Source: an uncultured Oscillospiraceae bacterium
GTDB lineage: Bacteria; Bacillota; Clostridia; Oscillospirales; Oscillospiraceae
Length of the DNA stretch: 5,454 nt
Assembly (NCBI GenBank): GCA_905233785.1
Contig: CAJOCV010000119.1
Span: forward strand, 1 to 5,454
Reading direction: 5' to 3'
Shown here piece after piece: positions 1 through 5,201 of this stretch. Both the position numbers and the translations under genes were made by a program. How positions within the stretch are numbered: the stretch's first letter is position 1; the number at the start of each line of letters is the position of its first letter. Below the pieces are notes generated by a model that was not told the origin of the DNA, did no database searches, and saw nothing but the letters and a program-made list of their open reading frames with translations.

Positions 1-1
1 A

Positions 2-334
2 TATAACGGCTCCCTGATCCTCTACTCCATGGGCAACTGGAGCTTTGGCGGCAACACCACCCCCAGCGACATGGACACCGCCATCGTACAAGTGACTGTA
101 CAGCGGGATCTGGACGGGAGCATCTCCAACCTCGGCTATGACATCATTCCCTGCTGCGCCTCCTCCCGCCCGGTCGTCGAAGGCTTTACCGGGTACGGCT
201 ATAACGACTACCGCCCGACGCCTTACGCGGAGGGAACGGAAGCCTATGAGCGCGCCATGAGCAAGATCACAGGCAGCTACAACGGTCCCGACAAAAACGC
301 AGACTATTCCAACTGGTATTCCAGTTGGTCATAA
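2..334 (+). CDS. CapA family protein, C-terminal 110 residues (5' end outside window)
   Basis: The visible part runs from the first complete codon to a TAA stop and lacks the N-terminal part of the protein. It begins just before the YSMGNWSFGG segment, the conserved C-terminal strand of the CapA / PGA_cap (poly-gamma-glutamate capsule synthesis, metallophosphatase-like) domain. The upstream metal-site motifs of that domain must lie outside the window. By hand alignment all 110 residues match the C-terminus of the next gene without gaps at about 59% identity, including IIPCC, SSRPV and NDYRPTPY. The two genes are therefore tandem paralogues, 17 nt apart and probably co-transcribed. CapA relatives act at the cell envelope. 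The exact substrate is unknown here and capsule synthesis should not be assumed. Family call is firm; function is not. Confidence 0.85.
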   Translation, partial: YNGSLILYSMGNWSFGGNTTPSDMDTAIVQVTVQRDLDGSISNLGYDIIPCCASSRPVVEGFTGYGYNDYRPTPYAEGTEAYERAMSKITGSYNGPDKNADYSNWYSSWS

Positions 335-340
335 ACAAAG

Positions 341-345
341 AAAGG
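341..345 (+). promoter_or_regulatory. Shine-Dalgarno site fixing the start of the second CapA gene
   Basis: AAAGG lies 6 nt before the ATG at 352. A TTG at 325 in the same frame lies inside the end of the upstream gene and has no such site. The ATG is also followed directly by a lysine/arginine-rich signal-type N-terminus, which the TTG start would displace. I therefore place the start at 352. Confidence 0.6.
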
Positions 346-351
346 CACCCC

Positions 352-1545
352 ATGAAAAAAAAGAACACCCGCAGGCTTGTTATCCTTCTCGCCGCTATCC
401 TCATACTGGGCAGTAGCGTTTTTCTCCGCACGCGCTCCCTCTCCCCCGCTGACGCCGCCTCCTCCGGCTTTTACGCCCGGCAGGGTCTGATCGCGGTACA
501 GCCGCAGAAGGCGCCCGCCGCACAGCAGGAGCCGGAAGCGCTTCCCGCCGAGACCGAAGCCCCCCTTGTTGAGGCGCGGGACTTCGTGATTTCTGTCATC
601 GGGGACAACACCCTGGCCTCCCATCAATTTGCCGGGGCGAGCGTCTCCTATGCCGGGCGCATGGGGGATGATTACAGCTACCCCTACTCCAACACCGTAC
701 AGTATTTCGCAAACGACGATTTCACGATCTCGAACCTTGAGTGCACCCTCTCTGATAAAAAGCTTCAATCGCTGGAGCAGTTCTACTTTCTTGCTCCCAC
801 GGCTTACGCGAACATCCTTTTAGAGGGCGGTGTGGACTTTGTGACCACCGCGAACAACCACATGGAGGACTTCGGGCAGCAGGGTGTGGACGATACTTAC
901 GCCGCGCTGGAGGACTACGGCATCCCCTACGGCAAAGAGGGGGAGGCGCAGCTTCTCAGCATTGACGGTGATCTTACGCTGGGCATTTATTGTGACTATA
1001 ACCACCTCAAGCCCGACTCCGAAAAGTGTACAGCCGCCGTGCGCAAGCTGAAGGAGGATGGAGCGGACTATGTGATCTGCGCCTTCCACTGGGGCAAGGA
1101 GCTCTATTACAAGCCGAACGACGACCAGATTACGCTGGCTCACGCCTGCATTGACGCGGGAGCTGATCTGATCTACGGCAGCCACACGCATAATCTCCAG
1201 CCGATTGAGGAATATGGCGAAGGTCTGATCCTTTACAGTATGGGCAACTGGTCCTTCGGCGGCAGCACCGCCCCGACCGACCGCGATACCGCCATCGTGC
1301 AGGTAAAGCTCCACCGGGACGAGAGCAGCAAGGTCACGAATACCGGCTTTGACATCATTCCCTGCTGCGTCTCCAGCCGCCCGGTCACCGAGGGCTACAC
1401 CGGCGACAACTACAACGACTACCGCCCCACGCCCTATACCGAAGGAAGTCAGGCGTATTACCGCGTCCTTGCCAAGCTCGACGGCAGCTTTGAGCCCGAC
1501 CAGGAAGGCCGCGATTATTCCGACGTCTACGCGCAATATTCATAA
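352..1545 (+). CDS. CapA family (PGA_cap domain) membrane-anchored or exported protein
   Basis: The protein has 397 residues, normal for the family. Residues 1-8 are basic (MKKKNTRR) and 9-25 form a hydrophobic segment, so it is exported or anchored by an uncleaved signal. Residues about 30-75 are a low-complexity Ala/Pro/Glu linker. The CapA metallophosphatase-like domain follows: GDNTL at 84-88, SNLE at 127-130, TANNH at 166-170, HWGKE at 246-250, GSHTH at 276-280 and YSMGNW at 295-300. These are the usual GD, NxE, NNH, HWG and HxH positions, so the active site looks intact. The extracellular side is the expected place of action. The substrate is unknown: family members are linked to poly-gamma-glutamate capsule, but many clostridial paralogues have no tested role. 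It sits 17 nt after a paralogue and 20 nt before a flavodoxin-like gene, so an operon is likely. Confidence 0.88.
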   Translation: MKKKNTRRLVILLAAILILGSSVFLRTRSLSPADAASSGFYARQGLIAVQPQKAPAAQQEPEALPAETEAPLVEARDFVISVIGDNTLASHQFAGASVSYAGRMGDDYSYPYSNTVQYFANDDFTISNLECTLSDKKLQSLEQFYFLAPTAYANILLEGGVDFVTTANNHMEDFGQQGVDDTYAALEDYGIPYGKEGEAQLLSIDGDLTLGIYCDYNHLKPDSEKCTAAVRKLKEDGADYVICAFHWGKELYYKPNDDQITLAHACIDAGADLIYGSHTHNLQPIEEYGEGLILYSMGNWSFGGSTAPTDRDTAIVQVKLHRDESSKVTNTGFDIIPCCVSSRPVTEGYTGDNYNDYRPTPYTEGSQAYYRVLAKLDGSFEPDQEGRDYSDVYAQYS

Positions 1546-1565
1546 TTGTATAAGGAGGGTTCCCT

Positions 1566-2111
1566 ATGATTGCCTCGATCATCTACAACTCCGCCACCGG
1601 CTCCTGCAAGCGCTACGCTGACGAGCTCTCCCGCCAGCTCCATCTTCCGGCCTACCCAGTGGGCAGCGCCCCCACCCGCGCTGACGGAGAGCTGATCTAT
1701 GTCAGCTGGATCATGGCCGGCGGTATTGTCGGCTGGAAAAAGGCGAAAAAGTCCGGCGCCATCGCCGCCGTTGTCGCGGTCGGTATGGCTCCTCCGAGCG
1801 AACAAACAGCAAAAAGCATCCGCGCGAAGGCCGCCATCCCCTCCCAGGTTCCCGTCTTTATGCTGCAGGGCGCTTTCCATCTGGAAAAGCTCCCCGCTCC
1901 CATGAAGCTCATCATGAAATGGAAGATCAAAGACATCGCAAGGCAGCTCGAAGCAAAGAAAGCCAAGGCCCCGCTGAACGAGCAGGAGCTGGCGCTGTGG
2001 AACATGGTGCGCAGCGGCTCCGGCGAGCCGGCAAGCTGGGACGCCTCCCCTGTGGTCGATTGGGTACTGAACAAGTACCGCTTTGAAAACGCGCTGCGGC
2101 AAAAGTCTTGA
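1566..2111 (+). CDS. Flavodoxin-fold (flavodoxin domain-containing) protein
   Basis: The protein has 181 residues and starts at an ATG 6 nt after a very strong AAGGAGGG site (1552-1559). After a first beta strand (MIASIIY) comes SATGSC at 9-14, which matches the flavodoxin FMN-phosphate loop (T/S-x-T-G-x-T), but with Cys14 at the last Thr/Ser position. A second strand and glycine loop (LIYVSWIMAGGIVGWKK, 43-59) and a third strand (AAVVAVG, 67-73) follow, then VPVFMLQGAFHLEKL at 95-109. That last segment resembles the domain used by clostridial flavodoxin-like proteins related to the HemG protoporphyrinogen oxidase group (flavodoxin_5). Residues 120-181 form a charged helical tail. It is probably a cytosolic FMN redox protein; its electron partners are unknown. 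It is the last gene of the CapA operon and lies 69 nt before a hydrogenase with its own promoter, which suggests but does not prove a shared redox role. No haem genes are visible. Confidence 0.75.
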   Translation: MIASIIYNSATGSCKRYADELSRQLHLPAYPVGSAPTRADGELIYVSWIMAGGIVGWKKAKKSGAIAAVVAVGMAPPSEQTAKSIRAKAAIPSQVPVFMLQGAFHLEKLPAPMKLIMKWKIKDIARQLEAKKAKAPLNEQELALWNMVRSGSGEPASWDASPVVDWVLNKYRFENALRQKS

Positions 2112-2117
2112 TTTCTC

Positions 2118-2146
2118 TTGAAAACCATTTGTTTTTATGTTATGCT
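2118..2146 (+). promoter_or_regulatory. Extended -10 sigma-A promoter for the hydrogenase gene
   Basis: A TTGAAA -35 box (2118-2123) and a TATGCT -10 box (2141-2146) are separated by 17 bp. A TG dinucleotide at 2138-2139 gives the extended -10 form TGnTATGCT. Transcription would start near 2153, leaving a leader of roughly 28 nt that contains a TGAGG ribosome site (2169-2173). The spacer is AT-rich against the flanking genes. No terminator is seen between the flavodoxin-like gene and this promoter, so read-through from upstream is also possible. Confidence 0.6.
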
Positions 2147-2180
2147 TCCCAAACCAGAGATTTAGAAATGAGGTATATAA

Positions 2181-3698
2181 ATGAGAGGTATTCACAGCGT
2201 CGTTGACGATCTGCGCCGCGACGTATTTGAAGAGGTCGCGCGTCTGGCCTACGAGGGCGGCGACATTCGGCGCATCGACCAGATTCCCTACAAGATCGTC
2301 CCCGGTGAGGTAGCTCGTTACCGTGACAGTGTGTTTCGGGAGCGCGCCATAGTAAACGAGCGTCTGCGGCTCGCCTGCGGTCTTCCCCTGCGCTCCGCCG
2401 CCGAGTACGGCCCGGCCAGCCTCGGCATCGAGGAAGCCGCCATCCCCGAGAAGTACTATGAGCCGCCCCTTATCAACGTCATCCCCTTTGCCTGCAACGC
2501 CTGCCCGGAGAAGGAGATGCGCGTCTCCTCCAACTGTCAGGGCTGTCTGAGCCATCCCTGCCAGGCCGTTTGCCCCAAGGGTGCCATCAGCACCGACCGC
2601 TACGGTCACAGCGTGATCGACAACGAGAAGTGCATCAAGTGCGGCAAGTGCGTGGATCAGTGCCCCTACGACGCCATCAGCAAGATTGAGCGCCCCTGCG
2701 CCAAGGCCTGCGGCATGGACGCCATCGGCTCGGACGAGTTTGGCCGCGCCAAGATCGACTACGACAAGTGCGTCTCCTGCGGTATGTGCCTCGTCAACTG
2801 CCCCTTCGGCGCCATTGCTGATAAGAGTCAGATCTTCCAGATTATACACGCCATTAAGTCCGGCAGCGAGGTTTATGCCATCGTAGCCCCCGCCTTTATC
2901 GGTCAATTTGAGGGTGCGACGCCCGCGAAGCTGCGCAAAGCCATGCGTATGCTCGGCATGAAGGAGACCATTGAGGTCGCTATCGGCGCTGACCTGTGCA
3001 CCATTGAAGAGGCCGAGGACTTTCTTGACCGTGTTCCGGAAAAACAGCCCTTCATGGGTACCTCCTGCTGCCCGGCCTGGAGCGTGATGGCTAAACGGAT
3101 GCTGCCCGATCACCCGGAATACATTTCCATGGCGCTCACACCGATGGTACTCACGGCGCGTTTGGTGAAAAAGGATCACCCGGACGCCAAGATCGTCTTT
3201 GTCGGTCCCTGCGCCGCCAAGAAGCTGGAGGCCAGCCGCCGCACCGTGCGTTCGGATGTGGACTTTGTGCTGACCTTTGAAGAATTAAACGGCATGTTCC
3301 GCGCCAAGGACATTGACTTCAAGACCCTGGAGCCGGACGAGTGCGACAAGGACTTCGACAAGGGCACCGGCGCGGGACGCGGCTTTGCCGTCTCCGGCGG
3401 CGTGGCCGCGGCTGTTGCCGACCACATCAAGAAAATCGCGCCCGATCGCGAGGTGCAGATGGAGTTTGCCGACGGTCTGCGTGAGTGCAAGAAGATGCTG
3501 ATGATGGCCAAGGCCGGACGGCGCAACGGCTACCTGCTGGAGGGCATGGCCTGTCCCGGCGGCTGCGTCGCGGGTGCCGGAACCATCACGCCCGTGAAGG
3601 TTTCGACCGCGAACATTGCCAAATACAAAGCCGCGGCGGAAAAGCAATCCTCTATCGAGAGCGTGTTTGCCAATCGCCTCCACGAAGCGGAAGAATAA
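2181..3698 (+). CDS. Monomeric [FeFe] hydrogenase, group B type, with multiple [4Fe-4S] clusters
   Basis: The 505-residue protein catalyses, by family, reversible 2H+ + 2e- to H2, normally with ferredoxin, in the cytosol. Sixteen cysteines lie between residues 105 and 207: C105/108, C119/122/127/131 (CxxCx4CxxxCP), C151/154/157/161 and C197/200/203/207 (classical CxxCxxCxxxCP) and C173/177. They are enough for several [4Fe-4S] clusters. The catalytic H-cluster domain follows: L1 TSCCPAW at 294-300, L2 GPCAAKKLE at 342-350 and L3 EGMACPGGC at 454-462. C297, C344, C458 and C462 are the expected ligands and C296 the expected proton-relay cysteine. GPCAAKK instead of the group A MPC form, the CNACP start and the absence of an N-terminal [2Fe-2S] domain point to group B (B1/B3). 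A divergent non-catalytic homologue is less likely because every ligand is kept. The HydE, HydF and HydG maturases are not in the window. The start is supported by the TGAGG site 7 nt upstream. Confidence 0.9.
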   Translation: MRGIHSVVDDLRRDVFEEVARLAYEGGDIRRIDQIPYKIVPGEVARYRDSVFRERAIVNERLRLACGLPLRSAAEYGPASLGIEEAAIPEKYYEPPLINVIPFACNACPEKEMRVSSNCQGCLSHPCQAVCPKGAISTDRYGHSVIDNEKCIKCGKCVDQCPYDAISKIERPCAKACGMDAIGSDEFGRAKIDYDKCVSCGMCLVNCPFGAIADKSQIFQIIHAIKSGSEVYAIVAPAFIGQFEGATPAKLRKAMRMLGMKETIEVAIGADLCTIEEAEDFLDRVPEKQPFMGTSCCPAWSVMAKRMLPDHPEYISMALTPMVLTARLVKKDHPDAKIVFVGPCAAKKLEASRRTVRSDVDFVLTFEELNGMFRAKDIDFKTLEPDECDKDFDKGTGAGRGFAVSGGVAAAVADHIKKIAPDREVQMEFADGLRECKKMLMMAKAGRRNGYLLEGMACPGGCVAGAGTITPVKVSTANIAKYKAAAEKQSSIESVFANRLHEAEE

Positions 3699-3745
3699 AA
3701 ACCTGGGCTGTGAGAAAACGACTTTTTCTCACAGCCCAGGTTTTT
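3697..3745. terminator. Perfect bidirectional hairpin terminator between hydrogenase and tatD
   Basis: The arms 3697-3718 and 3724-3745 are exact inverted repeats of 22 nt around a 5-nt loop (CGACT). They contain a GC-rich core (CCTGGGCTGTGAG and its complement) flanked by A5 on the left and T5 on the right. Each strand therefore reads a strong stem followed by a U tract. It begins within the hydrogenase stop codon and ends 12 nt before the tatD stop, so it can serve both convergent genes. Confidence 0.9.
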
Positions 3746-3757
3746 AGCGGCCAGCGG

Positions 3758-4519
3758 TCAGATTATTGTGAAAAGTCTGCGGCCGTTTTCCATCGTGACG
3801 CGCTCGATTTCCTCAGGGCTCAGCCCCTTGATTGCGGCGATCTTATCCGCCACATAGCGCAGATTGCGCGAGTCATTTCGCTTGCCGCGCATCGGCACGG
3901 GGCTCATATAGGGGCTGTCCGTCTCGATCAGAATCCGATCAAGCGGGCACATTTCCAGCACCTCGAGCGTTTTGCGCGCGTTTTTATAGGTCACAGGGCC
4001 GTCAAAGCCGAGATACCAGCCCCGCTTTAACAGTTCCTTCGCCATTTCCGCGCTGCCGGAATAGCAGTGGAACACGCCGCGAAGCGAGGGGTATTCCCGC
4101 ACAATGTCCATGCAGTCCCCGTGGGCTTCCCGGTCATGGACGATGACAGGCTTATTCAGCTCCAGCGCCAGCTCGAGCTGCCAGCGAAACAGGAGCTTCT
4201 GCTCTTCCCTGCGGCTGTCGTCCCAATAGTAATCCAGGCCGATCTCCCCGATGGCGACACATTTCGGATGCTCCGCAAGTGTCCTGATCTCCGCAAGCGC
4301 CTCCTCGTCCCAGCAGTCCAGCTCCTCCGGGTGGATGCCCACCGCGGCATAGACAAAATCGTGCGTCTCCGCAAGCGCGATCGCTGCGCGGCTGCTCTTC
4401 ACATCACAGCCCGGGTCAAGGATCAGCGCGACGCCGCTCTCGTGCGCCGATCGCAGCACCGTTTCCCGATCCGTGTCAAAGGCCTTGTCATCATAATGGG
4501 CATGGGTATCAAAAATCAT
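3758..4519 (-). CDS. tatD: TatD family metal-dependent hydrolase (DNase)
   Basis: The 253-residue protein matches the usual TatD length and fold (amidohydrolase-like TIM barrel). Metal-binding residues are all present in order: H6 and H8 in FDTHAHYDD, E92 in GEIGLDYYWD, H128 in PVIVHDREAHGD, H151 in GVFHCYSGS and D201 in ETDSPYMSP. Characterised relatives are cytosolic 3'-5' exonucleases or deoxyribonucleases; the physiological substrate of this copy is unknown. An in-frame GTG at 4552 would add 11 residues, but the AGAGGAAG ribosome site and a TATAAT -10 box lie inside that extension, and the family begins at M-x-F-D-[TS]-H. The ATG at 4519 is therefore preferred. The gene follows hsp20 on the same strand but is separated by a terminator, so it is probably its own unit. 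It is convergent with the hydrogenase. Confidence 0.92.
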   Translation of the reverse strand: MIFDTHAHYDDKAFDTDRETVLRSAHESGVALILDPGCDVKSSRAAIALAETHDFVYAAVGIHPEELDCWDEEALAEIRTLAEHPKCVAIGEIGLDYYWDDSRREEQKLLFRWQLELALELNKPVIVHDREAHGDCMDIVREYPSLRGVFHCYSGSAEMAKELLKRGWYLGFDGPVTYKNARKTLEVLEMCPLDRILIETDSPYMSPVPMRGKRNDSRNLRYVADKIAAIKGLSPEEIERVTMENGRRLFTII

Positions 4520-4526
4520 CGCAGCA

Positions 4527-4534
4527 CTTCCTCT
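4527..4534 (-). promoter_or_regulatory. Ribosome binding site deciding the tatD start
   Basis: On the minus strand AGAGGAAG ends 7 nt before the ATG at 4519. It lies downstream of the alternative GTG at 4552 and could not serve it. With the predicted promoter the transcript leader would be only about 18 nt. Confidence 0.6.
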
Positions 4535-4543
4535 CGCTTCCGG

Positions 4544-4572
4544 ATTATACACGAAAAAAAGGACAGCCGCAA
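4544..4572 (-). promoter_or_regulatory. Putative tatD promoter overlapping the hsp20 terminator
   Basis: On the minus strand a perfect TATAAT -10 box (4549-4544) is preceded at exactly 17 bp by TTGCGG (4572-4567), which matches TTGACA at the first three positions. The -35 falls in the loop and descending arm of the hsp20 terminator hairpin, and the T7 tract forms part of the spacer. Transcription would start near 4537, just upstream of the ribosome site. The -10 is convincing; the -35 is weak. Confidence 0.5.
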
Positions 4573-4584
4573 GGGCTGTCCTTT
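4554..4584 (-). terminator. Rho-independent terminator of hsp20
   Basis: On the minus strand AAAGGACAGCC (4584-4574) pairs with GGCTGTCCTTT (4568-4558) around a 5-nt loop, followed by continuous T to 4554. The core stem GGACAGCC is perfect. It starts 13 nt after the hsp20 stop codon, as expected for an intrinsic terminator. In the opposite direction the T tract is interrupted. Confidence 0.88.
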
Positions 4585-4597
4585 CTATAATTTTGCC

Positions 4598-5032
4598 TTA
4601 CTTGATCTCCAGCCGGCGGCTGGCAGGCGCGGTCTCGACCTTCTTGGGCATCGTCAGGGTCAGCAAACCGTCGTTGTAGGCCGCTTCGATCTGATCGACC
4701 TCGATACCGGACACGTCAAAGCTGCGGCTATAGGAGCCGTAGAAGCGCTCGCGCTTGACGAAGTTGGGCTTCGACTCGTCGTTATCCAGCTTGCGCTCGG
4801 CGCTGATGGTGAGAACATCGTTCTCCACGTCGATCTTGATGTCCTCCTTCTTGAAGCCGGGCAGCTCGGCGTCGAGCTTGTACGCATCGCCGGTATCCAC
4901 CACGTCGGTGCGGAAGGAGGAAAGAGCGTTGCCGCGGCTTTCGCCGAAGAAGCTGCGCTCCATTTCATCGAAAGTGCGGAACGGGTCATAAGCGGAAACT
5001 CTGTGGCCACCAAAAGGAATCAGTTCAAACAT
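4598..5032 (-). CDS. Hsp20 / alpha-crystallin family small heat-shock protein
   Basis: The 144-residue protein is of typical size. It is an ATP-independent holdase that forms oligomers and keeps unfolding cytosolic proteins soluble. Residues 1-38 are the variable N-terminal arm with DPFRTFDEMERSFFG. Residues about 40-130 are the alpha-crystallin domain: ELPGFKKEDIKIDVENDVLTI at 56-76, FYGSYSRSFDV at 97-107 and the signature A-Y-N-D-G-L-L-T-L at 118-126, followed by PKK. The tail RRLEIK holds an L-E-I form of the I-x-I motif that docks into neighbouring subunits. The start is supported by GGAGG (5045-5041), 8 nt upstream. It is monocistronic, judged by its own terminator and a 169-nt upstream spacer. 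A CIRCE-like repeat upstream suggests heat-inducible HrcA control. Confidence 0.93.
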   Translation of the reverse strand: MFELIPFGGHRVSAYDPFRTFDEMERSFFGESRGNALSSFRTDVVDTGDAYKLDAELPGFKKEDIKIDVENDVLTISAERKLDNDESKPNFVKRERFYGSYSRSFDVSGIEVDQIEAAYNDGLLTLTMPKKVETAPASRRLEIK

Positions 5033-5164
5033 AATCTATACCTCCATTTTTTAATTACACATTTATATTCTTTACGGCGAAACATTCATTTCTTTCGTTT
5101 CTTCGTATATATAATATACCGCGCAATTATGAACGAATATACAGATTTATATGAACAAACTATG
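5033..5164 (-). promoter_or_regulatory. AT-rich promoter/leader region of hsp20
   Basis: This spacer is much more AT-rich than the genes: by hand count 34 of the 120 bases at 5041-5160 are G or C. It must contain the hsp20 promoter, but no hexamer pair is good. Minus-strand -10 candidates are TATAAA (5151-5146), just downstream of the CIRCE-like repeat, and CATAAT (5131-5126), preceded at 18 bp by TTCATA (5155-5150). A small inverted repeat GTATAT-ATA-ATATAC lies at 5105-5119. I found no open reading frame here and no CtsR-type GGTCAAA repeats. Confidence 0.45.
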
Positions 5165-5168
5165 AATA

Positions 5169-5195
5169 TTGGCACTCTCGATGTGAGAGTGCCAA
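5169..5195. promoter_or_regulatory. CIRCE-like operator (probable HrcA binding site)
   Basis: TTGGCACTC, nine bases, then GAGTGCCAA. The classical CIRCE element is TTAGCACTC-N9-GAGTGCTAA, so each arm matches at 8 of 9 positions with one symmetrical change, and the spacer is exactly nine. The repeat extends to a 15-bp perfect stem (5165-5179 with 5185-5199). It lies upstream of an hsp20 gene, which fits heat-shock repression by HrcA. Two points are unusual: it is about 135 nt from the start codon, and the stem begins 2 nt after the stop codon of the upstream gene, so it could also act as that gene's 3' hairpin. A T6 run lies on its + strand side, where no gene ends. Confidence 0.7.
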
Positions 5196-5201
5196 TATTT
5201 T

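Noticed and set aside
325..351. TTG start giving nine extra residues on the second CapA protein
   Set aside because: It overlaps the end of the upstream gene, lacks a ribosome site and would disrupt the basic signal-type N-terminus that starts at the ATG.
304..1536. Two minus-strand open frames (304-768 and 820-1536) opposite the second CapA gene
   Set aside because: They mirror the codon bias of the CapA gene, have no domain and no ribosome sites. They are shadows.
2112..2165. Rex-type redox operator upstream of the hydrogenase
   Set aside because: The AT-rich spacer contains TTTGTTTTTATGTTA, which only loosely resembles the palindrome TTGTTAA-N4-TTAACAA and lacks its right half.
1527..3179. 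Long open frame of about 550 codons on the minus strand opposite the flavodoxin-like gene and hydrogenase
   Set aside because: It is antisense to two well-supported genes, shows no recognisable domain, has low-complexity Ala/Gly/Leu composition typical of shadows of GC-rich codons, and has no ribosome site that I can support.
3485..4030. Plus-strand frame overlapping the end of the hydrogenase and tatD
   Set aside because: It passes through the bidirectional terminator and is out of frame with the hydrogenase and antisense to tatD. It is a chance frame.
4520..4552. GTG start giving eleven extra residues on TatD
   Set aside because: The extension contains the predicted -10 box and the ribosome site for the ATG at 4519, and the family normally starts at the metal-binding FDTHAH segment.
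5033..5100. RNA thermometer (ROSE or fourU type) in the hsp20 leader
   Set aside because: I found only short chance pairings such as CGAAA with TTTCG and no stem that hides the GGAGG ribosome site.
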